Assembly: GCA_017506865.1 (NCBI GenBank)
Contig: JAFCMP010000334.1
Location: forward strand, 1,178,001 to 1,242,000
DNA: 64,000 nucleotides
Reading direction: 5' to 3'
DNA from: Tribonema minus
Lineage: Eukaryota; Sar; Xanthophyceae; Tribonematales; Tribonemataceae
Shown: piece by piece, positions 10,504-23,555 of the stretch
How positions within the stretch are numbered: position 1 is the stretch's first letter
Layout of the letters: the number at the start of each line of letters is the position of its first letter
The notes under the pieces: model-generated
What the model saw: the letters and a program-made list of their open reading frames with translations, nothing else
What the model was told of the DNA's origin: nothing
Databases searched by the model: none
Made by a program: the position numbers and the translations under genes

Positions 10504-13500
10504 TCAGCAGCAGTCCGAAGACTGTTTGCTGCCGCTGCTGCTGCCGCCGTTGGGCGGCGCGCTGAGCTTCATGCCGCCGCCCGCGGCCGGCCGGGGCGCC
10601 GCCGCGCCGCTGCCCGCTGCCATCGTCGCAATGATGCGCCGCGCGACTTCCTCAAAGAGCGTGTCGACGTTTTGCGCCGTTTTGGCGCTGCGCAGGGTGC
10701 GGGTGGCAAAGGAGGGGGGGGGGGGGGCGCTCAGTGTGTCAGCGGGGCGATTCGTCTCGATGATGTGGGTCACCGTGCGCTGGGCAACTTGGCCTTCAGC
10801 AAACCGTGGGGAGAGGGCTTACATCATCGGACAGCCCTCAAAGTACTACTGTTTTGGGGGGAAATGGGGTGGGGGAGGGGGGGGCGCACGGGGACAGGTG
10901 TGTGCGCGGCGCGTCCGCGCGCCGCTGCGCGTGAGGCGCCTTTTGTAACTGCTAGCTGGCGCTGCGCGCGTGCAGGCGCATGCAGTGAGTGGGTGCACGG
11001 CGGTGGGGCCACGTGGCCGCAGCGTCGCGTAGAGTGCCGCCGCAACTCCTGAGCCGCAACTCCTGAGCGCAATGCAGGGAGGGCTACGCAGGTCACGCCG
11101 TGCGACGCTATGGGTGTGAGCGTGGCTGCGCGAGCCCCCCTCGGCGCTGAGCACCGCTGCACGCCGTGCTGCTGCGCTCACGGGCGGGCACGCGCCGCGC
11201 GACTCTCGCGCGTTCACGTACAACTTCGCGTACAACTTCAAGAACGGGAACGCGCGAGTTGAGCGCTGCGTGCCGTGCGACCACCACATCAAGTTCTCTT
11301 CGCGATGCTTATAGTACACCTTGTAGGGCCCGAACCCGTGCCCAAGGGCTCAGAAGGTCTGGGTTGAGCAATGCTTCGCGAGCCCCTCAGCGCTGCGCGC
11401 CGCTGCTCACCTCGTCATCATGAAGCCCATGGAGTGGGCGTCCGCGTATGCGCGCGCGGCGGCTTCGTCCACCACGCCCTCCATGTCGCACTGCGCGCGG
11501 CGGCGGCAGCAGCGACAACAGCAGCGGCAGCAGCAGCAGCAGCGGCGCGGCGGATGGCGGGAAGCAGAAGGCTCAGCCGCAGCACAGCAGCAGGGTGGGG
11601 CAGGCGTGTGTGGAGCGCTGATGTGCAGGGAGGAGCGTCACCGGCGTGCATGTTGCAGGGCACGCTGAGCATTGCGCGGTCGCCGCAGCGTTGCTCGACA
11701 GCAACTTGCGCGCGGTCAGTCGAGCGCGTCACTCCGGATGCGCGATCAGCTGCGGCAAGCACCTGCGACAGGCGGCAGCGGTGGGCGACTTTTGCTGCCG
11801 CAGCTGCCGTGGCCTGGGCTGGCCGTGCCCAATCGCTCGCGTGGCCCCTGACTGAAAGGCTGTTGCAGCGGCACCAGCGGCGGTGGGGCAACGGCGGTCG
11901 CAGCGACGTCAAGCAGCTCCGGTAGAGCGCTTCCGGCAGGAGCGTCGGCGCCGGGTTGGGGGGGGACGCGTTGCGCGCCCCCTCGGAGGGTGCATGCGCA
12001 TTAGACCTCCTGTTTGTGGCACTCGCCCCTGCTGTAGCAAACCAGCAAGAGCGCACTGCGCTGCGACGACAGTGCGCGCGTGCACACGTCACGCGCTCAC
12101 CTTGTTGCCGGCGACCATTGAGACGCACTGCGGGTCCGCGTTCGCCTCGAGGTTCTTGCGCCAGATCTCGAGCGAGTCGAACGACGACTGGCTCGTGACG
12201 TCGTACACGAGCAGCGCGCCCTGCGGCGGCGGCGGCGGCAGCAGCAGCGGCAGCAGCAGCAGCGCACAGCGGCATTACGTCATCGCCTCAGCGTCAATTG
12301 AGTCGAACGACGACTGGCTCGTGACGTCGTACACGAGCAGCGCGCCCTGCGGCAGCGGCGGCGGCAGCAGCAGCGCGCAGCGTCATCACGTCATCGCCTC
12401 GGAGTCAGACGATGGTGCCATGCATGAGCAGCGCCGCGTGCGCAGCAGCAGCGCGCAGCAGCAGCAGAACGACGCTCAGCATTAGGGTCTGGGGTCAGGG
12501 CTCAACTGTGCGCAGAACACGGCAGCCGCAGCACGGTCGTGCAATCACAATCGCCGCTCCGCATAAGCGGCCAGCTGTGGAAGCCCAAACGCAGACTATA
12601 AGAGAGCCGACGCTCCCTCTCGCGGCGCGCCGCCGACAGCCGACACGCAGCGCGAACGCTGCGTTGCCCGCTCTGTCAACAGCCACCCCCCGTCAAATGC
12701 TGCGGGTGCCGCCTCTGACTGCATGATTGCAGTAGCTCACCCCGCGCGCGCGCGCATGCGCAGCGCGAACCGCAGTGTGCGCCTCGAGATAACGCGGCGC
12801 GCAGACCTCAGCTGCAGCGGAGTGCGCTATTCGCTGCGGCTGCGACGCGCGTCCGCTGCCGCTGCCGCACGGCCCTCAGCGCCTCCTCCCCGGTGGCGCC
12901 CAGCTGCTGCCGGCAGCGGCGGACGCTGCGTATTGCACAAGTTGTGCCCTGAGCGCTGCTATGGGCGCCCGCCTAACCCTAACTCAAACTCATACCCTGA
13001 CTCTGGCGCATCGTGGTCGCGGCTGCGCAGGCGAGCACTGCTGCTGCCCTGTACGCATTGCATGATATGCTGGAGTGCTTGATATGACGGACAGCAGCAG
13101 AAGGCCCCGCCACATTCCTTGCAAACGCAGCTGACCCAAGCCGTGATCCCCCCCCCCCCCCCCCCTCCTTCCGGCGCTGCCAGCCAGCAGCAGAGCAGCC
13201 GCCGTGACGGCACTGCAGCGCACGCGCCCCGCCGTCGCCGCGCAAGGCTCGTGCGCCAGCGGCATACCTGCCTACGTACTGCGCCACCCCCCCCCCCTTT
13301 AAAAGCCAGCAGTCACAGCATGCCGGGAGGTCCTTCGCTGGCAGTGCACGTTCACCTCGTGCGGAGTGAGGAATGTTAGTCACCTTTGCCTTGCGGTAGT
13401 ACGTCTTCATCATGGACGCGTACCGCTCCTGCCCCGCCGTGTCCCATATCTGCAGTCGTATTGCCACGCCGTCCACCTCGATCTGCGGCGACAGCGGCGG

Positions 13501-14621
13501 CGCGTGGCAGTTACATCTCCCGCCATTCTTTACAAGCGTGCAAGGGGTACGGCAAGAGCACAATAGCACATGCGCAGCAGTCTGCAGCGTGCGGCATTGG
13601 CAGAAACTCGGCAGCGTCGGAGCTGCAACATCGCGCGACGAACTCAAAAGCGTACTGAGCTCAGGCATGCAGCAGCGCTCATACCGCAGGAATGACGCTC
13701 CCCCTCCCCCGCCCCCCCGCCCCTCCTGTGCGCCTGTGCGCGATGACGCGGCCGCCGCCAGGTCGAAGTGTGCACGAGAGCTCACGCGCAACCAGACAGA
13801 TTCTGACTGCGCCGCTGAGGGCGCTGAGCGCTGCCTCACACGTGTTGAGCGCTGCTGCACAAGCGCCGCCTCACGTGCGCATCCGCTTCGGCACAATGCA
13901 CGGAGCACAGAGGAGCACCGTGCCGGGCACTGTGCTGCGCTGGCCCTGCGGGGGGCGTCGCGCCCACAACTTCAAGTTGATGTGCGCAGCGCCCGCAGAG
14001 GTCTGGCAGCAGCCAGTTCCTTTGTGGGTTCTGTGGCAATTGCCATACTGTGTGCGCGAAAGGGTCTGTAGCTGCGGCAAACCCAGAGGGTCCAGGGCTC
14101 TCGGACTAAGCAGCTGCCGCGCTGTGCAGGTAGCACTTGAAGTTGACTGGCGGTGAGCGCTGACTACATCGCCAGCGCCAGCGTAGTCGCCGACCCCCTG
14201 GGCTGCCGCGGCACCAGAGCTGCAGTGCATATGCGTGTGCTACCGAGCTTGTCGAGAGTCACATCTGCTGCTGCTGAGTGTCATGGCTCAGCAATAAAAC
14301 TTTCTGAGATGTTGTCGCGAGCGTCGGAGAGCAGCAGAAGTGCGGTGGACAGCGCAGCCGCGGAGCGCGGACAGCGCACATATACCTACCTACTGCTGCG
14401 TATTCGGCTGGCTTTTGAGGATATGCGGCGATGGTCTAGCTCACCTTCTTTGTGACAAATTCCACACCGATGGTGCTCATGAATTCATTGCTGAATTCAT
14501 TGGCGTGATAGCGCGCTATCAGGTTGCTCTTCCCCACCCCGCTGTTGCCCAGCAAGACGACCTTGACTGGATCGTCGCCCATGACTTTCTGCATTGTTGG
14601 CAAGGCAGTGCGGGCGGACAT
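10504..14621 (-). CDS. Rab11-like small GTPase
   Basis: Rab GTPases direct vesicle traffic. Five exons join in frame: 14621..14445, 13482..13384, 12220..12101, 11490..11411 and 10687..10504, giving 219 residues, a normal Rab length. All G motifs are intact: GNSGVGKSN (25-33), switch I Thr50 in STIGVEF, WDTAGQE (72-78), NKCD (131-134) and SAKT (159-162). The C-terminus ends in DCC, a double-cysteine geranylgeranylation site. [15 protein letters not shown] and TIGVEF resemble the Rab11/RabA group, but the switch II segment [12 protein letters not shown] is unusual. Three in-frame ATGs (14621, 14594, 14582) could start the protein; I took the first. Stop TGA. Part of exon 3 is duplicated in the preceding intron. 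Confidence 0.92.
12175..12417 (-). repeat. Tandem copy of the Rab exon 3 acceptor edge
   Basis: Two direct copies about 126 bp apart start at 12175 and 12301. The second copy lies in intron 2. It repeats the acceptor CAG and the first 16 codons of exon 3 (reading [16 protein letters not shown]) at 12346..12299, then diverges. It could act as a decoy or alternative acceptor. Confidence 0.9.
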
Positions 14622-15875
14622 GAAAGGCCTGCCATTGTCTGCTGCCAGGTGTCATGTGCAACTGTTGCAAGGCAGCCATCTGATTCTCCCGGTGGGTGAA
14701 TGAGGCATCGCGTAAGGGGCCAGAATCAAGGTAAACTATATAGTTTTTCTGATTCCCTTATAGTCTAACGCAGTAGGTTGTCCAACGATTTTCAGGCAAA
14801 ACCAGCGCTGCCAGCTGATGAACGATGATGGCGACAGACAACGAGCTTTTTGGTTCTTGAGAAAGAAACACATCACCTGACGACCTGAGTTAGCATGCGG
14901 AGCTGTCACGGGAGTTCTGTGCAGCACGTGCCCGGGGCAGGCAGTACAGTGCGAGAGATCTCCAGCTACTGCATCGGCGAATATTGGCTAAGAGTGACAC
15001 TGCAGCTTTCCACTTATGGTGATGCAGCAGTTAAGAAGATGATTACAGCTCTACTGGCGCATGACGTAGACCAGCAGCAGTTGCAGTCGATCGACAAAGT
15101 TGTAACACTTGGCGCATGCTCCACTGCAACGACTGAGGTCCCACCACACTTAGAAAAACTTGCCCTGTGAGCGACCTCTCACGCGCTGTCCAGCTGCTGC
15201 CACCCAAACTCCACTTCCCCGCGGTACGTCTATGCCCCCAAGTGCGCCGGCCAGCTCCAGGTACAGACGTGTGAAGTCCTATGCACGGCACGCTGTTTTT
15301 GTCACGCACCTTGATCGGAGCTTTGGTGTTTCGGGGGGGAAGCAAGGGGACAAACTGCCGAATTTTTTTGTGTTTGCAAGCTCGCTAAGCAAGGCCAGTA
15401 AAGCCAGGCGATCAACTCCCAGAGGCGTCCGTGTTATCTGTGCACGCAGCCGTCGGCGTTGGCGCTGAGGGCAGCGAACGGGGACCGTAATTTGAACCGA
15501 GAGCGCCATTTTGATTTGGTGAGTGAGCAATTTGGCTTTTTTTGGCTTGGCCAGGCAGCGGTGGCAGGCTCCGGCCATCCAGTCTGGCTGATCTTGGCCG
15601 CTTACATGGCTTGAAGCCGGCACCCACGTTCGGGACGCTGGGCGGCTCCCCGCTGTCTCAGATCATATCTGTTTTTGTTGTTTGGATTCAAAGTGTACTC
15701 GCCCACGGCGCCGACGGGCCTCTGCTCTGCACCATCATGCGCCAACATGGCTAAAATCATCTCAACGTTCACGCGTTTGCCCTACCATGCCCGCCATCTG
15801 TAGGTTTGGTGCTTTCCTCTACGTCACGACGGCGGCGCACGCGAACGCGTGAGTAGGGCGTACGCCCCCTTGTGT
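14622..15875. promoter_or_regulatory. Divergent spacer between Rab and TOG genes
   Basis: The two flanking genes are transcribed outward, so the 1.25-kb spacer should contain both promoters. The sequence is less GC-rich than its neighbours. I see no coding exon and no named promoter element. Confidence 0.4.
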
Positions 15876-18800
15876 ATGGAGCCAACGGAGCACAGGCCAG
15901 TGACGAGGGCCCTTAGCCGCAAGCTGGCAGGAAGAGAGGGCCCCGCTCACAGTGGTGGCGGCGGCGGCGGCGCAGGGGGGGGCGACCGAGGTGCCCCCAG
16001 CCCCACCACGCTGCTGCACAAGCCCAAGGCAGCGGCGGCGGCGGCTGCAGCGGCGGCGGCGGCGGATGCAGAGCTCATGCCGGCCCCTGCCGCGACCACC
16101 AGCAACACTCAGCACCACCACGCTCACGCCCACCACGCCGCCGTCAACGGCAATGGCTCAGCGACCTCGCGGCACCATCAGGAGGGCCGCCTGTCGGAGT
16201 CCCTGCGCGGCTCCCCGCGCCCCGCCAGCGGCAGCACGAGGCGCAGCAGCGCCGGCAGCAGCGCCGTCGCTGCCTCCGGCGGCGGTAGAAGCCCGCTGAA
16301 GACAGCCATGCACCACTCGCGTGAGGCGCCGCTGCCGCCGCCGCCGGGCGCCCGGCCCAAGTCGTCGCCGCTGCCGGTGCCGCAGGGCGCGCGCGGCGGC
16401 GCGCGCGGCGGCGGCGCCGCCGCCGGCAGCAGCAGCGCGCTGTCGTCTCTGCGCTGCGACGGCAGCAGCGCCGTCAGCGGCGGCGGGTCGATGGTAGAGA
16501 CGCGGCGCAGCAGCGGCGGCGGCGGCGCCAAAGTGACGGCGCCTTCGTCATGGTCTGGGCAGCAGCAGCAGCAGCCGATGAGGGGGGGGGCGATCGCGAC
16601 GGCGGCGGCGGCGGCGGCGGGCGGCGGCGCGGGCAGCACGGAGCGCAAGGGGAGCCTGGGGGGGGGGTCGGGCCACCGGCGGGCGCGGCGCGCGGGCGTG
16701 GAGTTGAAGTTGAGCGCCGAGGAATCGCGCATGAAGGGGGCCCCCGTGGGGCCCGTGTACCAGGTACGCACAGCGCCGCCGCCGCGAGGTGCACAGGCCT
16801 GGGCTTCGACGTGCACTCCTCTTGGTTGAACGCCGGACACCGCACGCGGCCAGGTGCAGCCGCTTGGGCTATGACTTGCACTCATGATCGAGTGCCGGAC
16901 AGCGTACGGGGACGGTTTGTGGCGGGGAGCGGTGAGCGCAGAGCAAGGTCCTCGTCGGGGGGCCCGCCTCTCGTGTTGGCTCGCAGCGGTTTCTTGCGTG
17001 CCGAATGCTCTCAACGACAGCTGGGTCGTTTAGGGTCACAAATCGCCACACCGCCGCCCCCCTCCTTCTCCCCCATTTGTCAACGTTTGGGAGGGCTGTA
17101 GCGCGTCGAGCGAGGTCTGCCTGACTGGAGCATGCACCTCCATGGCATGCCATGGAGAGCACGGCCTCGAGGACCGAAGTTTTGAGAGGTCAGCTGCAAG
17201 CACCGCTGCAGGCGCAGAGCGCACTGACGCCGCTGCGCCGCCGTGAGTGCACACGAGGCTTCCTCCCTCACGGAGGCCTCCGCCGCGTCCGAACGCGTGC
17301 GGCGCAGCTTAGACTGCACTGCGTGCATATTCAGCGCAGCGCACCGCTCTGACGCACGGCAGGGGTCTGCGACAGGGGGCACGTCCCCTGGCAGCAGGCG
17401 CAACGCACACGGCCTCTAGTGTTGCACACGGCCTCTAGTAGTGCCAAGCACCGTGCGCCGATCGTCACTCCCAATGTCAGCCGCGGCGGCGACCCCAGAC
17501 ACCATCCTGATACGCAAATTGGCAGTGGATGTAGTCTGCGCGGCTGTGCGCGCGCTGACATTGTGCGCAGGACCCCGGACTCAGCCTTACCCTAACCCTA
17601 ACTTCCTATATGCATCTCGGGCACAGCTCCGCAGAAAACTTCAGTTCCCGGGTGATTGTAGACAAGGGCGCCAGCGGCGCAGTAGACCACAGCGTGCGGC
17701 GGCTAGCTATCGCTTTCTGCGCCATCTGACTCGTCGTGCGGCGGCTCGCTATCGCTATTGCGCCATCCGACTCGTCGTGATGGGATGCGCGCTTGCGGCG
17801 CCCGCGGCGGCAGCGGCTCACGCGCGTGTGCACGGCGTCTGCGTGCGCATGCGTGCTGTGCTGCAGTCAGCACGTGTGCCGTGCGCGCATGCGTTAGCGC
17901 CGCTGTCCGTCGTCACGCGCAGCTTTCGCCGGGGGCGGAGGGGGCGACGCTGAGCGTGCAGCGCTCGCGACGAGGCTGTGCGCGCGCGTCGAAAAGCGAA
18001 TCGCGTCAACGGAGGATTGGACCACAGAGCTCTCAAACAACAGTGGCCTCGGACGGTTGCGCGGCCATCCGGCTTGGAGAAATACATGTGGACAGGCGCC
18101 CGTGTGCGCGCATTTCCGCCATTTTCACCAGCCCATCCATGCGCAGTACCAACTTGAAGTGTATGTCGAAGTCAAATCTCAGTCGCCGCACCGCATGCAT
18201 GCAGCATGCAGCATCATGACGCATAGCGGACTGGCCACTCAACCTCAACATACCACAACCCAACTTCAACTGTTACGGCGCGCTGCAGGTGGACGTGCTC
18301 GAGACGGAGCACTTTGATGTGAGCCCGGACGCGGCGGAGGAGCTCAGGCTGCTGCTGGCGGCGTGCGCGGCGGGCGGCGCGGCGGCGCGGCGCGAGGACT
18401 GGGCGGAGCAGTACAGCGCGATAGACAGGTGAGGGTTCATGCGTGTACCGCAGTGAACTCGTGTGTACTGCATGAACTCGCTGTGTCGTCCACCTGCTTG
18501 GGCTCTGCTGCAGCTGCGTGTCTGGTGTCGTCGCCTCGCGTGTGCTGAGGGTTCACGCGTGTACTGCAGTGAACTCATTCACTTACTGCAGTGAACTCAT
18601 TCACTGCAGTGAACTTGCTGTGTTGCCCGCCAGCTGGGCCTCTGCCTCTGCTGCCGCTGCACGCCCGGCCTGCGAGCCTGCGCGCCAGCCGACCAGCGGT
18701 GGCTCTACGCCGCAGCTCCTACGATTCTCTCCACACGACCATCACATTTTGGTAGTCCCGTGGGCGTATTGCCCCAGTATGGTCACGGTCGTGCACGCGC

Positions 18801-19627
18801 GCGCAGCGCACTTGTTAGCATGCTACGCACTCAGCGGCGGCGGCAGCGCGCCCGTCGGCTGTGCTCCTGTGCCGCCGCGGGGCCGGCGCCCACGCGCGTG
18901 CGTGTGGAAGTGAGAGCGCGGACTCGTGCTCCCCCTGCTGGTGCAAGGACCCATGGGGGTATGCTAGAGTAGGACTGTACATACCCCTGTGCCCATGCGT
19001 GCTCGGTCGGCCCGCCTTACTCACCCAGCCCTCATGCATTGCCCCGCCCGCGCCTCCCCCTTCCCCCCCCCCCCCCCCCCCCCCCCCCAGCGCGCGCCGC
19101 ATGGCGATACACCACCAGGCGCTGCTGCACGCGCCCGCCGCGCTGCCGGCGGTGCTGGAGCTCGTGCGGCAGGGCGTCCTGAGCGCGCGCAGGTATGTGT
19201 GCTCGCCATTTTGGCGCTGTCGTTTAGGAGTGACCGCCAATGCGCGTTGAGACACTTGCACGTTTTTACGAGACACGCGTAGATTGTGGTAGCACGCGCT
19301 GTAGTCATCTGCCATGTGGGTTTTTTCGCGCTAAGCGAGAATTACCAACAAGTACGCATGCATTCGGTGTGAGCGCTCTTTGCGTCAGCTTGCGGCAGCG
19401 GCGCAGCAAGGACTGCCAGAAACAGCGGACTGGGCAGCACGTACAACAACTGCGTGCGCTGCCTGCCGCAGGGAACGAATGCGGCGAGACTCGTCCGACG
19501 CAGTGCCCTGCAGACCATGCTGCAATTGGGCACACGGTCTCTCAGATGCTGGAGGGTGTGACAGCGGCTGCAGCAGTGCTCGCCTGCACGCTGCGCGCTT
19601 CTTCATTTCATTCAACCCCCTGCGCTC

Positions 19628-19661
<34 letters not shown>

Positions 19662-20821
19662 CAGCTCGCTCTCGCGCAACGCGCTCAAGGCGCTGCGCGA
19701 GGTGCTCACGCGCGTCGACGCCGCGGCGCTCGCGGCGGCGGCGGCGCCGCTCGCGCACGCCGTCGCCGCCGCCGCCGCGCGCTGTGGCTGCGCCGACAAG
19801 AAGTTCATCGCGGACGAGGCGGCGGCGACGCTCGCGGACGGCGCGCGCGGCGCCGCCGCCGCGCTGCTGCTGCGCGCACTGCTGCCATGCACCGCGGGCA
19901 AGAACGCGTTGGCGGCGGGCAAGGCGGCCGTGTACGCGGACGCGTGCCTTGCGACGCTGCTGGGGGGGGGCGCGGAGCGGAGCGCTGCTGCCGCCGCCGC
20001 TGCTGCTGCTGCTGCTGCGGGCGACGGCGCTGCTGCTGCCAGCGCGACAGGTGTGCGGACGGGATGGCGCGGTCGTCCGTGTAAGGGTGGTGGGTCTGTC
20101 GACTGGTGGCAACGCTGGGATGCGCTCGTCGGTTGCTGACATGGAAGCGTCGTGCACCCATGCGGCGCGCAGTCCTGAGACCGGGCATGCGATCACAGCA
20201 CTCTGGCACGCACTCAGTGCCCGTTTAGGCGCCCCGTATCGTTGCGGCACATCTCGCGCTTGGCAGCTCGCTACGGCATCACATACATTTTCTTGCCACC
20301 GAGTCTCTCACCTCGTGATTGTTGAGTGGAGGCAGGGGTGCAGCTCCTTCACTCAGTTGTCAATTCACCCCTGGCTACTGACTGCCACCCACTGCGCGCC
20401 CCCGCCGGGACAGCAGCCAGCTCGACGCGACGCGCACGCGCACGCGCGCTGCGGCAAAAGCTCCAGCTGCCACCCCACCCGCCCCTTTTAACACGCGGGC
20501 AGCGATTGATCTCAGCATTCAGCTCAAACGCGCACCTGCTCACCCCCCACTCCCCCCCCCCCCCCCCCCACCCCGTGCACGCATTCACGCATTGCCACGG
20601 CCAGAGAGCGACGGCGGCGCCGCGTGGCCCGCGGGCCTGGAGGCGGGGCCGACGCTGACGGCGCTGTGGCGCGCGCACAGCGGCAAGAGCGTGGAGGGCA
20701 AGGCGGCGGCGCTGGCGGCGCTGCGGCGGTGCCGGCGCGCGCTCGGCGACGAGGCGTTCGAGCGCGAGCTCGGCGGCGCGGCGGGCGAGGTGAGCGCTGC
20801 TGCCGCCGCCGCCGCTGCTGC

Positions 20822-20852
<31 letters not shown>

Positions 20853-22171
20853 CGCTGCTGCCGCGCGGCAGTGCGACGGCGGCACGGGGCGAAGGCGTCG
20901 CGTGTACGCTGCACACTGCCATTAGAGCCGCGGTATGAGCCGCTGCCAGTGCTGTGACTGCGCCGCACGCGCTGTCCCCGAGCTCGGCCAGCGTACCTCG
21001 ACGGCAGACGCAGCCTGCGTGGTCACTCGGCGCTGCGGCGGCGCTCCAGCAGGGGGGGGGGGGGGGGGGGAGCACTGCTCTAGGGCCCACAAACCAACCC
21101 AGCGCAGGCATGTGAAAGTGTTGCCGACAGCGAGGACGGCAGGAGGAGAGTGTGCGCCGCTGCAGCGGGCGCGCGCGCAGTCGCCGACACGGCCCTCGCG
21201 CAGCAGCAGCAGCTGCGCGCGATGCTCAATGATGAATGCGCCGTACCGTCGCCTCTCTGTCCGTGCAGGCGAAGAAGGCGATGGCCAGGGCGCCGGAGAA
21301 CGGCGGCGGCGGCGGCGCCAAGGCGGCGAGCTCCGGCTCGCTGTCGCGCGTGGCGTCGGCGGCGCGGCGTGTGCCGAGCCGCGCCAACAGCGCGCAATCC
21401 ATGGGCAGCAGGGGGAGCGGGAAGGGGGCGGGCGGCGCCAAGGGGGCGCACGGCGGCGCCCCGCAAGATCAGGTGGGCGTGTGATTTGCGGACGCGCGCG
21501 GATGCACTCGCGCAGCGGTTGAACTGCGGTGGGCGCTCGCGCTGCGGCAACTGGTGCTGTGGCGCTTTTGATGACAGCCAGCGGAAGTGTCGTGCTTGTC
21601 AGGGGTACCGCGCGTCGTGACGAACCCCTGGCGGCACGTAGATCAACTGGCGGCGCGCACCGCTGTTGTGCACTTCTCATCGTACCGAGGTTCTCAACCG
21701 GGACGCAAAAGCGCCCGGATGATTTGTGAAAGATCGGAGGCGCCGTCAACCTTGTTAACAACAACACAGCACAACCTGCCCTTTGATTCACATGTTTTCT
21801 GTTCTTCAATCATCCTTGGTGCGCGCTGCCGACAGCTGGCTGTGCACCACGCTGATGCTGGCGTGCCTTATCAGTACTTAACCCTGACCTATCCCTTGCG
21901 CCTAACCCTAACGAGCGCTGACACCCCCACCTTCCCCCCCCCCCCCTCGCACCGCGCATTCGTATTCTCTCAGGCGTCAGCGGAAACGCGCAGACCGAGC
22001 GCCGCAGCAGCAGCGGCGGCTGCTGCCACGGCGGCGGCGGCGGCAACAGCGGCAGCGGCGCGGCAGCTGTCGGTGGATGTGGAAGCGGCGGCAAAAGCCA
22101 CGCACGCACTCTCCATTGAATCCACGGCGCCCACGGACGTCCCGTCGGTGACATCACCTGGGCCACGATGA
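15876..22171 (+). CDS. TOG/CLASP-like helical-repeat protein
   Basis: Seven exons join in frame: 15876..16763, 18289..18428, 19091..19192, 19665..20050, 20605..20789, 21269..21472 and 21974..22171, giving 700 residues; all introns are GT-AG and phases match. Residues 1-296 are a disordered Ser/Ala/Gly-rich region with basic stretches. From about 297 to 567 come helical repeats: EDWAEQYSAIDSARR starts the first helix pair, then SSLSRNALKALREVL and DKKFIADEAAATLADG. These resemble TOG domains of the CLASP/TOGARAM type, which bind tubulin and control microtubule growth. The tail (568-700) is basic and Ala/Ser-rich. The start is the first ATG in the frame. Stop TGA. The TOG assignment rests on helix patterns, so the exact subfamily is open. 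Confidence 0.75.
18420..18625 (+). repeat. Repeats at the 5' end of TOG intron 2
   Basis: The first part of the intron (GAGGGTTCATGCGTGTAC) recurs at about 18546, and a short CTGCAGTGAACT unit follows several times to about 18615. The array starts right at the donor site of exon 2. Confidence 0.7.
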
Positions 22172-22620
22172 CACTGCGCTGCCGCCGCGGCGGCTGCTGC
22201 TGCCAGCGCCGCGCCGGCTGCGCGCGCTGCCGCCACCGCGGCTGTCACCCTGTCGGCCACCATGTTGCCGTGGCCAAAATGCCGGCGACCATGCTGGCGC
22301 CGCTGCTGCTGCGCTCCCGCCGCTGCCGCTGCTGCTGCGTCCCCGCCGCTGCAGCTGCACATGGCTTCACGTGCCCACACAAGCAGCAGGGCTGCTGCGG
22401 GCCGCCCCTGTTGTGCTGGTGGCGCGGCGTGCGCGCTCTATTTCTGTGCGGGGGGGGGCTCGCCGCCTCAGTAATTGCCAGAGCGTCGATGCTCCATGGC
22501 TTAGGTAGCGCCGCGCGCAGCAGCGGCGGCGGGGCCTGTGATGCGTATTTACTTCTGTTTGTGTCGCCTGGACGCTTTGGCGAGGCGTGCAGGGAGGGGT
22601 GAGGGGAGGGGGGCGAGGAA

Positions 22621-22652
<32 letters not shown>

Positions 22653-23555
22653 GCTGCGGACGAGCGCTGTAGCGTCGCTCTGTAATGGCACACAATGTTT
22701 AGACCTTACGCACAGACGGCATCGTCTGCGTCCATGCAGTCCATCTGTGGCGTTGCATTTTTCTTCTGGTGCCGTATGCGGGACTGGCATGTGCCGGTTC
22801 ATGCACGGAGACTGGCATGTGCCGGTTCATGCACGGAGACATGCGGCACAAGAACAGACCAGGTACAAGCAAACCGCTGCACTGCGAGCACAGCGGTACA
22901 TGACGCCGCTGCAGCGCTCATTACGGCAACATTCAGCGCGTGCGGCCTCGGAGTGCGCGCACAGGTCGCACGGTGCGTGCTGCTGCGACACCTCGCTTGT
23001 GTCCGGCAGCACTGTGCAAACTAGCCATGGCGCAGCGCCACAGAGGCAACTGGTGGCGGCGCGCGCGTCGAAAAAGCACCTGGGACTTGGGGGGGTGGGT
23101 GAGGCACCGCGGTTACATGCAAGGCCATCATGCGTGGCGCGCTTCGTGCGCGGCGCACGGACAAACGCGTCATGACGATTACCATTTGGCGCCCGACAGT
23201 GTTTGTGGCCAAGCGTTCGACGCTCAGCACAGGGCGTGATGCACGGATGGCGCGTGACCAATGTGCCAAACCCTAGCCCTACGGCGCTGTGGCGCGACCC
23301 GCCGACAGTTGCGTTTGACAGTCGCGACGGCACGCAGCGAATCGCCGGTAGAGGACGGAAAGAGAGGGCCGCCCGCATGTGCCCCCTGCCTGCGGATCAT
23401 TGTACTCGCAGATGAGAGAAAACGTGCTGACCAGTGACAGCCATCATCAGTTTACTACGCGATCGGTAAACCTCAGTGGAATGACACGCGTCAGAAACAG
23501 ACAGAAATTGAGACCGAACAAGGAAGGGTACAGTGAATCTGATCTGCGTGTGCAT
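22172..23555. other. Convergent intergenic region
   Basis: The region lies between the TOG gene and the helicase-like gene, both ending here. It contains a poly-G run of about 30 bases near 22620-22650 and a 27-bp direct duplication near 22792-22847. No gene is recognised. Confidence 0.6.
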
